This document shows, piece after piece, positions 30,130 through 41,652 of a stretch of 64,000 bases of DNA (position 1 is the stretch's first letter; every line of letters begins with the position of its first letter). This DNA comes from Myxococcales bacterium (lineage in GTDB: Bacteria > Myxococcota_A > Polyangia > Haliangiales > Haliangiaceae), in assembly GCA_016707895.1 (NCBI GenBank), contig JADJGV010000014.1, positions 186,001 to 250,000 on the forward strand. The letters are read 5' to 3'. A model generated the notes under the pieces. The model searched no databases, was not told the origin of the DNA, and saw only the letters and a program-made list of their open reading frames with translations. The position numbers were made by a program, and so were the translations under genes.

Positions 30130-31395
30130 ATGCCTACCGCCCCTCCACCGCGCCGACCGCGCCGCCCGATGGGCGCCCCGATCGTGCGCCGGAACACCAT
30201 CCGCGTCCCCCACGACGTGGCGCGTTATCTCCGCCTCGGGCACCCGTGGGTGTACCGCGAGGCGGTGGGATCGCGGCCGCTGCGCGACGCGCCGGGCGAG
30301 GTGGTCGAGGTGGTCGACGGCGACGGCGAGCTGGTCGGGCGCGGCCTGTTCGAGGGCGAGGGCAACATCGCGGTGCGGTTGTGGACCCGCGACGAGCAGC
30401 CGCTCGACGCCAAGCTGGTGATCGAGCGCGTCGAGCGCGCCATCGCGCTGCGCCAGCGGTTCTGCGACTTCGACAAGCTGGGCTGCCTGCGGCTGGTCAA
30501 CGGCGAGTCCGACGGGCTGCCCGGCGTGGCGATCGAGCGCTACGGCGACTACCTGGTGGCGCAGCTGTTCTCGCCGGCGCTGGCCGCGGCCACCGGCCTG
30601 CGCGACGCGCTCTACGACACGCTGATGTCGACGCTCGGCAGCAAGTCGATCTACGAGCAGCGGCGCTACCGCTCGCTCGGCGGCGAGGCGCCGCGCCAGG
30701 CCGCGGCCGAGCTGGTGCGCGGCGCGGTGGCGCCCGTCGAGTTCGAGGTCGGCGAGGACGACATGCGGTTCGGCGTCGACGTGACCGCGCCGCTGTCGAC
30801 CGGGCTGTTCGCCGACCTGCGCGAGGGCCGGCGCGCGGTGCGGGCCTACGCCCGCGATCGCCGCGTGCTCAACCTGTTCAGCTACACCGGCGCGATCTCG
30901 GTCTACGCCCAGGCCGGCGGCGCGCGCGAGGTGTGCGCGGTCGACGTCGCCGCCAAGTCGCACGCGCGCGCTCGCAAGAACTTCGCGGCCTCGGGCTTCG
31001 ACGCCGAGCAGCCCGAGCACATCGTCGGCGACGCGCTCAAGGTGCTGGCCCGGTTCGCCGAGCGCGGCCGGCAGTTCGACCTGATCGCGCTCGATCCGCC
31101 GGCGTTCGCGTCGGCGGCGGCCCGCGGCGGCAAGCCGTGGAGCGCGATCAAGGACTACGGTGAGCTGGTCGCGGCGAGCCTGACGGTGCTGGCGCCGGGC
31201 GGCCTGCTGGCGGCGGCGTCGTCGACGCACAAGATCTCGGCCACCGAGTTCGACGCGGCGCTGGCCGAGGGCGCGCTCCTGGCCGGCACCCGGCTGACCA
31301 TCCTCGAGCGGCGCGGCCTGCCGGTCGACTTCCCGGTCGCGCCGGGCTTCGCCGACGGCAACTACCTGAAGTTCGCCGTCGCCGTGCGCGATTGA
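30130..31395 (+). CDS. class I SAM-dependent rRNA methyltransferase (RlmI/RlmK-like)
   Basis: A 421-residue protein, first Met at 30130. A basic, Pro-rich leader (PPPRRPRRPMGAPIVRRN) is followed by a PUA domain (HPWVYREAVGSRPLRDAPGE, GRGLFEGEGNIAVRLW), an EEHEE-type middle (RLVNGESDGLPGVAIERYGD) and the Rossmann methyltransferase: RVLNLFSYTGAISVYAQAGG (motif I), AVDVAAKSHARARKNF, FDLIALDPPAFA (motif IV) and SSTHKISATEF. Relatives methylate C5 of 23S rRNA cytosine (C1962 in E. coli RlmI). The target here is not proven. TAGGAT precedes the ATG by 9 nt, and a hexamer repeat array precedes that. The closing FPVAPGFADGNYLKFAV is typical of the family. Confidence 0.88.
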   Translation: MPTAPPPRRPRRPMGAPIVRRNTIRVPHDVARYLRLGHPWVYREAVGSRPLRDAPGEVVEVVDGDGELVGRGLFEGEGNIAVRLWTRDEQPLDAKLVIERVERAIALRQRFCDFDKLGCLRLVNGESDGLPGVAIERYGDYLVAQLFSPALAAATGLRDALYDTLMSTLGSKSIYEQRRYRSLGGEAPRQAAAELVRGAVAPVEFEVGEDDMRFGVDVTAPLSTGLFADLREGRRAVRAYARDRRVLNLFSYTGAISVYAQAGGAREVCAVDVAAKSHARARKNFAASGFDAEQPEHIVGDALKVLARFAERGRQFDLIALDPPAFASAAARGGKPWSAIKDYGELVAASLTVLAPGGLLAAASSTHKISATEFDAALAEGALLAGTRLTILERRGLPVDFPVAPGFADGNYLKFAVAVRD

Positions 31396-31418
31396 CCGAT
31401 CGCGGCCACACTCGATCC

Positions 31419-32138
31419 ATGTGGCCGTGGCGGCTCGCCCTGATCGCGCTCGGGGCGGGCGCGCTGGCCGCGGCGTGCGAGCGCGGTCGCGAGCCGCCCG
31501 CGGTCGATCGCGGGCTGATCGCGATCGCCGATCGACCGACCTTGCGCACCGACACGATCGGCGTCGATCGCTTCGCGTCGCAGGCGACGTTCGTGCTGGC
31601 CGACGCCCAGAACCTGGCCGACGTCGACGCCGAGGTGACGATCGGCGGCATCCTGGTCGACGCCGACGGCCGCGAGGTCGCGCCGCTGCGCCCCGAGTCG
31701 CTGCGCATCCCGGCCCACGGCCGGCGCACGTTCGCGCTGATCGATCGCGGGCGCGCGGCGCGGCCCACCGCGGTCGCGGCCCGGCTCGACGTGCGCGGCG
31801 CCCGCCAGCCGCGGTTCCCCGAGTCGGTGACGATCGGCGACGGCCACATCTACAAGGATGGCGACCGCGCGGTCGTCACCGGCATGGTCACCAACACCAC
31901 CGATCGCGCGCTGGTCGCGATCGTGCTGGCCGGCTTCCACGACGCCAGCGGCGCGCCGATGACCCGCCCGTTCGCCGCCTTCGAGCTGGGCGCCGGCGCG
32001 TCGCGGCCGACCCGCTTCGTCGGCCCCGACGGCTCGCGCGCCGCCTACATCTTCGTCGGCGACGTGACCTTCTGCCCGCGCAGCGGCTGCGAGGTCACCC
32101 ACGCCGCCCCCGCGTTCCCAGCCGCGCCGCCTAATTGA
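31419..32138 (+). CDS. lipoprotein of unknown function
   Basis: A 239-residue lipoprotein: signal peptide ALIALGAGALAAACERG with a good lipobox. The mature part is beta-rich (ATFVLADAQNLADVDAEVTI, GAGASRPTRFVGPDGSRAAY, YIFVGDVTFCPRSGCEVTHA), resembling an Ig-like or FxLYD-type domain; one Cys pair at the C-terminus could form a disulfide. Starts 23 bp after the methyltransferase stop, so it is probably in the same transcript. Its last 8 bp overlap the convergent giant repeat gene. Confidence 0.7.
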   Translation: MWPWRLALIALGAGALAAACERGREPPAVDRGLIAIADRPTLRTDTIGVDRFASQATFVLADAQNLADVDAEVTIGGILVDADGREVAPLRPESLRIPAHGRRTFALIDRGRAARPTAVAARLDVRGARQPRFPESVTIGDGHIYKDGDRAVVTGMVTNTTDRALVAIVLAGFHDASGAPMTRPFAAFELGAGASRPTRFVGPDGSRAAYIFVGDVTFCPRSGCEVTHAAPAFPAAPPN

Positions 32139-35100
32139 AGGTCGCGGTGACGGCGCGGGCGGCGGTCATCGACACCACGCACATCAGCGCGGTGCCCGAG
32201 CACACGCCGCCGCTCCAGCCGGCGAAGGTCGAGCCGACCGCGGGCGCGGCGGTGAGCGTGACCGACGTGTTGTAGACGTAGGTCTCGGTGCAGTCGGCGC
32301 CGCAGGTGATGCCGGGCGGCGCCGAGGTGACGGTGCCGCTGCCGGCGCCGGCGAGGGTGACGTCGAGCGCGAACGTCAGCGCGTTGAAGGTCGCGGTGAC
32401 GGTGGTCGCCGCGGCCATCGTCACCACGCAGGTGCCGGTGCCGCTGCAGCCGCCGCCGGTCCAGCCGGCGAACGTCGCGCCGACCGCCGGCGCTGCCGAC
32501 AGCGTGACCAGGGTGCCGGCGTTGTAGTCCTCGAGGCAGTCGGTGCCGCAGTTGACGCCCAGCGGCGCCGAGGTCACGGTGCCGGCGCCGGTGCCGTTCT
32601 TGACCACGTTGAGGCGGTAGACCGCGAGGTTGAAGGTCGCGGTCACGGTGGCGGCGGCGTTCATCGTCACGTTGCACGCGCCGGTGCCGGAGCAGCCGCC
32701 GCCGCTCCAGCCGGCGAACACGGTGTTGGCGTCGGGCACCGCGGTCAGCGCGACCACCGTCGCCGCCTGGTAGGCCTCGGTGCAGTCGACGCCGCAGTCG
32801 ATGCCCGGCGGGTTCGACGACACGGTGCCGCTGCTCGAGCCGTTCTTGCTGACGGTCAGCAGGTACGAGTTGAGCGTGAAGTTGGCGCTGACCGCCGTCG
32901 CCGCCGTCATCGTGACGGTGCACGGCCCGGTGCCGCTGCAGCCGCCGCCGGTCCACCCGGTGAACGTCGACGTGGTGGCGCTGGCGTTGAGCGTGACCAG
33001 CGCGCCGTAGTCGAACCCGAACGTGCAGGTGGTGCCGCAGCTGACGCCGGCCGGCGTCGAGGTCACGGTGCCGGTGCCGGTGCCGGTGCGGGTGATGGTC
33101 AGGTTGTGCTTCACCAGGTTGAAGTTGGCGTTGACGGTCGCCGCCGCCGAGCCGATCGTCACGGTGCAGGCGCCGGTGCCGGTGCACCCGCCCGACCAGC
33201 CAGCGAACACCGCGTTGGGGCCGGCCACCGGCGTCAAGCTCACCGGGGTGGTGGCCAGGTAGACCTCGGTGCAGTCGACGCCGCAGTCGATGCCGGGCGG
33301 GTTCGACGTGACCGAGCCGGTGGCGTTGCCGCCGAGCGTGACCGTGAGCGGGTACGAGTTGAGCGTGAAGCCGGCGGTGACGCTGGCGGCCGCGGTCATC
33401 GTCACGGTGCACGGCGCGGTGCCGCTGCAGCCGCCGCCGGTCCACCCGGTGAACGCCGAGTTGGCCGCCGGCGCCGCGGTCAGCGTCACCATCGCGCCGT
33501 GGTCGTAGGTCCCGGTCTGGGTCGCGCAGGTGGCGTTGCAGTTGATGCCGGTCGGCGCCGAGGTGACGGTGCCGGTGCCGTTGCCGCTCTTGGTGAGGGT
33601 GAGGCCGTAGCGGTTGAGGTTGAACGCGGCGGTGATCGTGCCGGCCGCGGCGATCGTGACGGTGCAGGTGCCGGTGCCGGTGCAGCCGGTGCTCCACCCG
33701 GTGAAGGTGGTGTTGGCGTCGGGCACCGCGGTCAGCACCACCGGCGTGGTCGCCAGGTAGCTCTCGCTGCAGTCGACGCCGCAGTCGATGCCGGGCGGGT
33801 TGGAGCTGACGGTGCCGGTCGAGTTACCGATCTTGGCCACGCCCAGCGTGTACGAGTTGAGCGTGAAGGTCGCGGTGACCGCGGTGGCGGCGGTCAGCGT
33901 GGTCATGCACGGCCCGGTGCCGCTGCAGCCGCCGCCGCTCCAGCCGGCGAAGCTGGCGTTGGCGGCCGGCGCGGCGGTGAGCGTGACGGTGGTGCCGTGG
34001 TCGAACGCCGCGGCCTGGGTGGCGCAGGTGGCGTTGCAGTTGATGCCGGTCGGCGCCGAGGTGACGGTGCCGGTGCCGTTGCCGGCCTTGGTGACGGTGA
34101 GGTTGTAGCGGTTGGTGGTGAAGTTCGCGGTGACGGTGACCGCCGCGGCGATCGTGACCGAGCAGGCGCCGGTGCCCGAGCAGCCGGCGCCGCTCCAGCC
34201 GGCGAACGTGGTGTTGGCGTCGGGCACCGCGGTCAGCACCACCGGCGTGGTCGCGAGGTAGCTCTCGGTGCAGTCGACGCCGCAGTCGATGCCGGGCGGG
34301 TTCGAGGTGACGGTGCCGGTCGAGTTGCCGATCTTGGCGACGGTGAGCGTGTACGAGTTCAGCGCGAACCCGGCGCTGATCGTGCTGGCGCCGGCGATCG
34401 TCGTCATGCACGGCCCGGTGCCGGTGCAGCCGCCGCCGCTCCAGCCGGTGAAGGTCGAGGTGGCGCCCGCGGTGGCGGTGAGGATCACCGTCGCGCCGAC
34501 GCTGAAGTTCGCGGTGCAGGTGGTGCCGCAGTTGATGCCGGTCGGGTTCGACGCGATCGTGCCGCTGCCCGAGCCGGTGCGGGTGATCGTCAGCGGGTAG
34601 GTGGCCAGGTTGAAGCGCGCCTGCACCGCCTTGGCGCCGTCGATGGTCAGGTTGCACAGCGCGGCGCCGGTGCAGTTGCCGCTCCAGCCGGCGAACACCG
34701 AGTCGGCGCCGGCGGTGGCGGTCAGCACCAGCGGCGTGCCGGCCAGGTAGGCCTCGGTGCAGTCGGTGCCGCAGTCGATGCCGGCCGGCATCGAGGTGAC
34801 GGTGCCGACGCCGTTGCCGGCGGTGTTCATCGCGACCGTGACCGAGTAGCTGTTGGCCGCGAAGGTCGCGGTGACGGTCTGGATCGCGTCCATCGTGACC
34901 GTGCACTGCCCGGTGCCGGCGCAGCCGCCGCCGCTCCAGCCGGTGAACGTCGAGGTGGCGTTGCCCACGGCGGTCAGCACCACCGCGGTGCCGGCCAGGT
35001 AGTCCTCGGTGCAGTCGGTGCCGCAGTTGATGCCGGCCGGCAGCGAGGTGACGGTGCCGACGCCGGTGCCGGCCTTGATCACGGTCAGCCGGTTGCGCTG

Positions 35101-36957
35101 CACGCCGAAGGTGGCGGTGACGGTGAGGTTGTTGGAGACGGTCACGGTGCACGGGCCGGTGCCGGTGCACCCGCCGCCGGTCCAGCCGGTGAACGCCGAC
35201 GCCGCGCCCGGCACCGGGGTCAGCACCACCATCGTGCCGGTGGCGTAGTCCTCGGTGCAGTCGGCGCCGCAGGCGATGCCGCCCGGCGCCGACGTCACGA
35301 CGCCGGCGCCGGCGCCGGCGATCGCGGTGGTCAGCGTGTACGCCGTCTGATCGAAGGTCGCGGTGACGGTGATCGCGGTGGTCATCGTGACCGTGCACGG
35401 CGCGGTGCCGGCGCAGCCGCCGCCGCTCCAGCCCGAGAAGATCGAGCCGCCGGTGGCGGTCGCGGTCAGCGTGACGGTGGCGCCGGCCGCGTACGACTCC
35501 GAGCAGTCGGTGCCGCAGTTGATGCCGGCGGGGCTCGACGTGACCGTGCCGGTGCCACCGCCGGCGCGCAGCACGAACAGCGTCGTCGGCGTGGTCGCGA
35601 AGTTGGCGGTGACGGTGGTCGCGGCGCCGATCGACACCACGCACGGGCCGGTGCCGGCGCAGCCGCCGCCGCTCCAGCCGGCGAACGTCGAGCCGGGGTC
35701 GGCGACCGCGGTCAGCGCGACCAGCGAGGTCGCGGGGTAGGTCTCGGTGCAGTCGGCGCCGCAGTCGATGCCGGCCGGCGACGAGGTCACGGCGCCGCTG
35801 CCGGCGCCGCCCTTGGCGATCGTCAGCGGGTAGCTGTTGATCGTGAAGGTCGCGGTGACGGTGGCGGCGGCGTTCATCGTCACGACGCACGGCGCGGTGC
35901 CGGTGCAGGCGCCGGTCCAGCCGGTGAACGTCGACAGGCCGGTGGGCGCGGCCGACAGCGTGACCATCGTGCCCGCGGGGTAGCTCTGGCTGCAGTCGGC
36001 GCCGCAGTTGATCCCCGACGGCAGCGACGTGACCACGCCGGCGCCGGTGCCGGCGCGGGCGACGTTGAGCGGGTACTGCCGGGCGTCGAACTGCGCGTTG
36101 ACCAGGATCGCGTTGTTGACGTTGACGGTGCACGGGCCGGTGCCGACGCAGCCGCCGCCGCTCCAGCCGGCGAACAGCGAGGTGGCGTCGGCCACCGCGG
36201 TCAGCGTGACCTGGGTGTTGCCGCTGTAGACCTGGTCGCAGTCGGTGCCGCAGTCGATGCCGGCCGGCGTCGAGGTCACGGTGCCGGTGCCGAACCCGGA
36301 CCGGGTCACGACCAGCGTCTGATCCCGCGCGAACGCCGCGGTCAGGTTGACCGGCGCGGTGACGGTGAGCGTGCACGGGCCGGTGCCGCTGCAGCCGCCG
36401 CCGCTCCAGCCCAGGAAGCTCGAGCCGGCGTTGGTGGTCGGCGTCAGCGTGACCATCGTGCCGTGGCGGAAGGTCGAGGTGCAGGTGCCGGGGCAGTCGA
36501 GGCCGGCCGGCGCCGAGGCGATCCGCCCGGCGCCGTTGCCGCCCAGCGCGACCACCACCGGGTAGGTGGCGACGTCGAAGCCGGCCATCACCGTGGTGTC
36601 GGCGCTGATCGTGAACGTGCACGCGCCGGTGCCGGTGCAGGGCCCGGTCCAGCCGGTGAACGCCGAGTCCGAGGTCGGCGTGGCGATCAGCGCGACCAGC
36701 GACCCGACCGGGAAGCTGGCGGTGCAGGTGGCGCCGCAGTCGATGCCGGCCGGGCTCGACCGCACGCCGCCGGTGCCGGTGCCGCCGGCGACGATGGTCA
36801 GCGTCGCGGTGGGGCCGGGCGCGTCGATCGGCGCGTCGACGCCGGCGTCGGTGGTGCGGCCGTCGACCGCGGGGGCGTCGATCGAGGTGGCGGCTTCTTC
36901 GCCGCAGGCGGCGATGGCGAGCGCCAGCGCGAGGGCGAGCAGGGGGCGGATGGTCAT
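32131..36957 (-). CDS. giant lipoprotein with 19 InlB-B-like repeats
   Basis: A 1608-residue surface protein. Lipoprotein signal (LALALALAIAACGEEAATS), an Asp-Ala linker (SIDAPAVDGRTTDAGVDAPI), then 19 tandem repeats of about 75-84 residues that fill the rest. Each repeat reads LTV.k.G.GtGtVtS.PaGI.CG.dCte.y..gt.V.LtA.p...s.F.GWsGgC.Gtg.C.vtm.a...vtA.F, close to the divergent InlB B-repeat family. Each carries about four Cys, in an order suggesting two disulfides per unit. Two repeats (12 and 14) have ATCATQ inserts. It ends directly on the last repeat with no sorting tail. Such repeats often serve as adhesin stalks. GGAG precedes the ATG. Confidence 0.9.
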   Translation of the reverse strand: MTIRPLLALALALAIAACGEEAATSIDAPAVDGRTTDAGVDAPIDAPGPTATLTIVAGGTGTGGVRSSPAGIDCGATCTASFPVGSLVALIATPTSDSAFTGWTGPCTGTGACTFTISADTTVMAGFDVATYPVVVALGGNGAGRIASAPAGLDCPGTCTSTFRHGTMVTLTPTTNAGSSFLGWSGGGCSGTGPCTLTVTAPVNLTAAFARDQTLVVTRSGFGTGTVTSTPAGIDCGTDCDQVYSGNTQVTLTAVADATSLFAGWSGGGCVGTGPCTVNVNNAILVNAQFDARQYPLNVARAGTGAGVVTSLPSGINCGADCSQSYPAGTMVTLSAAPTGLSTFTGWTGACTGTAPCVVTMNAAATVTATFTINSYPLTIAKGGAGSGAVTSSPAGIDCGADCTETYPATSLVALTAVADPGSTFAGWSGGGCAGTGPCVVSIGAATTVTANFATTPTTLFVLRAGGGTGTVTSSPAGINCGTDCSESYAAGATVTLTATATGGSIFSGWSGGGCAGTAPCTVTMTTAITVTATFDQTAYTLTTAIAGAGAGVVTSAPGGIACGADCTEDYATGTMVVLTPVPGAASAFTGWTGGGCTGTGPCTVTVSNNLTVTATFGVQRNRLTVIKAGTGVGTVTSLPAGINCGTDCTEDYLAGTAVVLTAVGNATSTFTGWSGGGCAGTGQCTVTMDAIQTVTATFAANSYSVTVAMNTAGNGVGTVTSMPAGIDCGTDCTEAYLAGTPLVLTATAGADSVFAGWSGNCTGAALCNLTIDGAKAVQARFNLATYPLTITRTGSGSGTIASNPTGINCGTTCTANFSVGATVILTATAGATSTFTGWSGGGCTGTGPCMTTIAGASTISAGFALNSYTLTVAKIGNSTGTVTSNPPGIDCGVDCTESYLATTPVVLTAVPDANTTFAGWSGAGCSGTGACSVTIAAAVTVTANFTTNRYNLTVTKAGNGTGTVTSAPTGINCNATCATQAAAFDHGTTVTLTAAPAANASFAGWSGGGCSGTGPCMTTLTAATAVTATFTLNSYTLGVAKIGNSTGTVSSNPPGIDCGVDCSESYLATTPVVLTAVPDANTTFTGWSTGCTGTGTCTVTIAAAGTITAAFNLNRYGLTLTKSGNGTGTVTSAPTGINCNATCATQTGTYDHGAMVTLTAAPAANSAFTGWTGGGCSGTAPCTVTMTAAASVTAGFTLNSYPLTVTLGGNATGSVTSNPPGIDCGVDCTEVYLATTPVSLTPVAGPNAVFAGWSGGCTGTGACTVTIGSAAATVNANFNLVKHNLTITRTGTGTGTVTSTPAGVSCGTTCTFGFDYGALVTLNASATTSTFTGWTGGGCSGTGPCTVTMTAATAVSANFTLNSYLLTVSKNGSSSGTVSSNPPGIDCGVDCTEAYQAATVVALTAVPDANTVFAGWSGGGCSGTGACNVTMNAAATVTATFNLAVYRLNVVKNGTGAGTVTSAPLGVNCGTDCLEDYNAGTLVTLSAAPAVGATFAGWTGGGCSGTGTCVVTMAAATTVTATFNALTFALDVTLAGAGSGTVTSAPPGITCGADCTETYVYNTSVTLTAAPAVGSTFAGWSGGVCSGTALMCVVSMTAARAVTATFN

Positions 36958-37019
36958 GGCGGCTCCGGCGGCGAGGTGCGTGCGAGGGACGGGCGCGGCG
37001 AGCGCGCGCGGGGACGGAA

Positions 37020-39725
<2,706 letters not shown>

Positions 39726-39845
39726 GGCGCCTCGAGCGGTGAATGGACGCGACCTCCCCCCGCGCAACATCCCCCTGGACGCGGTCGATCCCTCGGATGA
39801 TGACGGGCGCGGCGGGCGTGCGTCAACAGCGCACGCGGTCGGCGG

Positions 39846-41135
39846 TCAAAACCGGAACACGACGGTCCCGCACGACTGGCCGGTCGGACAGGTGATCGGC
39901 GCCGGGCCATCGGTGAGCTTCATCACGACCGGCACCGCGATCCCGGCGGCCACCACCGTCCCGACGCCGGCCCAGAACCACCAGCGCGTGACGATCGACG
40001 GCCCGCGGGGCCCCGCCGGCTTGCGCTTCTTCGGCTTGATCACGACCTTGGCCGCGGCGACCTGGCGGTACAGCTCGACCGCGGCGGCGGCGAACGCCTC
40101 CTCGAGCTCGCGATCGCCGACCTTGACGTCGGTGGCGCCGAGCCGGGCGCCGCCGTCGACCGCGTACGTGTACAGCCGGTACTGGCCCTCGCCGGGCTGC
40201 ACGTCGACGATGACCACCTGCTCGACGCCCAGCAGGTCGCCCATCGTCGCCAGGCCGGCCTGGGCCTGGGCCTTGGCGATGGGGTCGCCGACGCCGTCCT
40301 CGAGCAGCTCGGCGCCCTGGGCCAGGTCGGCGGCGCCGGTCGACGGCTCGAGCACCGCGGCCAGCGACGCCGGCGCCTTGGCCGACACCTTGACCGGCTC
40401 GACCCGACGCACCGAGCCCGCGCGGCGCAGCGTCACGTAGTGGGTGCCCTCGGCCAGGCCGTCGACGGTGGTGGGGGTGAAGCCGACCATCCGCCCGTCG
40501 ACGTAGGCCAGCGCCCCGGCCGGCGAGGTCGCGATCTCGATCGACCCCTGCGGCAGCTTCTTGGCCTGGACCTGGGCCTTCTCCCACAGCGGCAGCACCA
40601 GCGTCGGCTCGAGATCGGGATCCGGCAGCTGCTCGGGGCGCCACGCCAGCAGGCCGACGAACGTCGCGACGGCGGCCTTGCTGTCCCCGGCGATGGCCTG
40701 GGCGGTGCCGAGGTAGAGCTGGGCCCGCGCCAGGTCTTGCTTCTGGGTCCAGGCCAGCACGGTCGCGAGCTGGGTGGTCGCGCCCTGCAGCTTGAGGATG
40801 GCCGGCTTGGCCTGGCCGCGGCGCAGCATGGCCTCGCCGGTGGTCAGGAGCGCCCGCGCCTCGCCGACCGCGTCCTCGGGGATCGACTTCGAGCGCGCCG
40901 CCAGCCGGTCGTCTTGATCGAGCACCGCCAGCCGCCGGTCGCGGCGCAGCGCGCGCTCCATCGACACCGCCACGGTGGCCTTGCGGGCGGCGCCGAGCTT
41001 GACGCCCTCGGCCGCGGTGACGACCACCGCCAGCTCGACCTCGGGCTCGCCGGCGACCTGGGCGTCGCCGTCGTCGGCGCGCGCCGCCGGCGCCGCGACC
41101 AGCGCGGCGATCGCGACCAGCGCGGCCAGCTTCAC
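39846..41135 (-). CDS. exported PEGA-domain protein with C-terminal helix
   Basis: A 429-residue protein with signal peptide (VAIAALVAAPAARADDG). Middle helices at about 105-175 resemble TPRs (LYLGTAQAIAGDSKAAVATF); a PEGA domain follows (GSIEIATSPAGALAYVDGRM VGFTPTTVDGLAEG), then a basic stretch (VVIKPKKRKPAGPRG), one membrane helix (FWAGVGTVVAAGIAVPVVM) and a short Cys-containing tail (CPTGQSCGTVVFRF). PEGA domains occur in envelope proteins of this phylum and in the C-terminal part of the kinase at 45.5 kb. Its ATG overlaps the stop of the small gene upstream (ATGA), so both are one translational unit. Confidence 0.75.
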   Translation of the reverse strand: MKLAALVAIAALVAAPAARADDGDAQVAGEPEVELAVVVTAAEGVKLGAARKATVAVSMERALRRDRRLAVLDQDDRLAARSKSIPEDAVGEARALLTTGEAMLRRGQAKPAILKLQGATTQLATVLAWTQKQDLARAQLYLGTAQAIAGDSKAAVATFVGLLAWRPEQLPDPDLEPTLVLPLWEKAQVQAKKLPQGSIEIATSPAGALAYVDGRMVGFTPTTVDGLAEGTHYVTLRRAGSVRRVEPVKVSAKAPASLAAVLEPSTGAADLAQGAELLEDGVGDPIAKAQAQAGLATMGDLLGVEQVVIVDVQPGEGQYRLYTYAVDGGARLGATDVKVGDRELEEAFAAAAVELYRQVAAAKVVIKPKKRKPAGPRGPSIVTRWWFWAGVGTVVAAGIAVPVVMKLTDGPAPITCPTGQSCGTVVFRF

Positions 41136-41455
41136 TCGCTGCCTCCGACCTCGGCCGCGCCGAGCTCGCGGGCCAGCCCGGCCAGGTACGGGTCGGACGC
41201 CAGCGCGTCGGCGAGCAGCGCCCGCAGCTCGGCGGCCTCGTCGGGCGGCAGCCCCGCCACCGCGTCGTCGACCAGCTGGGCCAGCGCCGCGTCGGGCGGG
41301 AGCTGGCCGGCGTCGAGGGCGGCGGCCAGGGCCGCGGCGCGATCGGCGGGGGCGGCGTCGCCGGCGGTCGTCGGGCCGGTCAGCGCGTCGGGATCGTCGG
41401 GGCCGCTGGGGCCGCCGGGACCGGCGGGGCCACCGGGACGCTGGATGCTGGTCAT
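41132..41455 (-). CDS. small hypothetical protein coupled to the PEGA gene
   Basis: A 107-residue cytoplasmic protein: a collagen-like start (QRPGGPAGPGGPSGPDDPD) and an acidic helical C-terminal half (DAALAQLVDDAVAGLPPDEA, LRALLADALASDPYLAGLAR). No known domain. Its stop overlaps the ATG of the PEGA protein (ATGA). The arrangement resembles an anti-sigma or adaptor gene next to an envelope protein, but nothing in the sequence proves that. Confidence 0.6.
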   Translation of the reverse strand: MTSIQRPGGPAGPGGPSGPDDPDALTGPTTAGDAAPADRAAALAAALDAGQLPPDAALAQLVDDAVAGLPPDEAAELRALLADALASDPYLAGLARELGAAEVGGSE

Positions 41456-41652
41456 CGGCGGCTCCGCACGGTGGACCCCTCAGACGATACTCGATGGGGC
41501 CGGCAAATTCGACCTCTGGGCACGGTGACCTCGGCTTTCATGCTGGGCCTATCGACCGCGCCGCGCCGCGGTTGCGTGCGATCTGCGGGACGCGCGCGGG
41601 ATTCGCGGCCGCCGGGTCGCGCCGCGGCCCGGTGCGCGGCATGCTGGCCGCC

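Noticed and set aside
30011..30421. Frame encoding a Pro-Glu repeat (PEPEPEP) fused into the methyltransferase region
   Set aside because: The PE part is only the hexamer array read in one frame; the rest is out of frame with the real methyltransferase gene.
32131..36957. CRISPR array or DNA-level satellite in the repeat region
   Set aside because: The units are about 240 bp, diverged at DNA level and in frame; this is a protein repeat.
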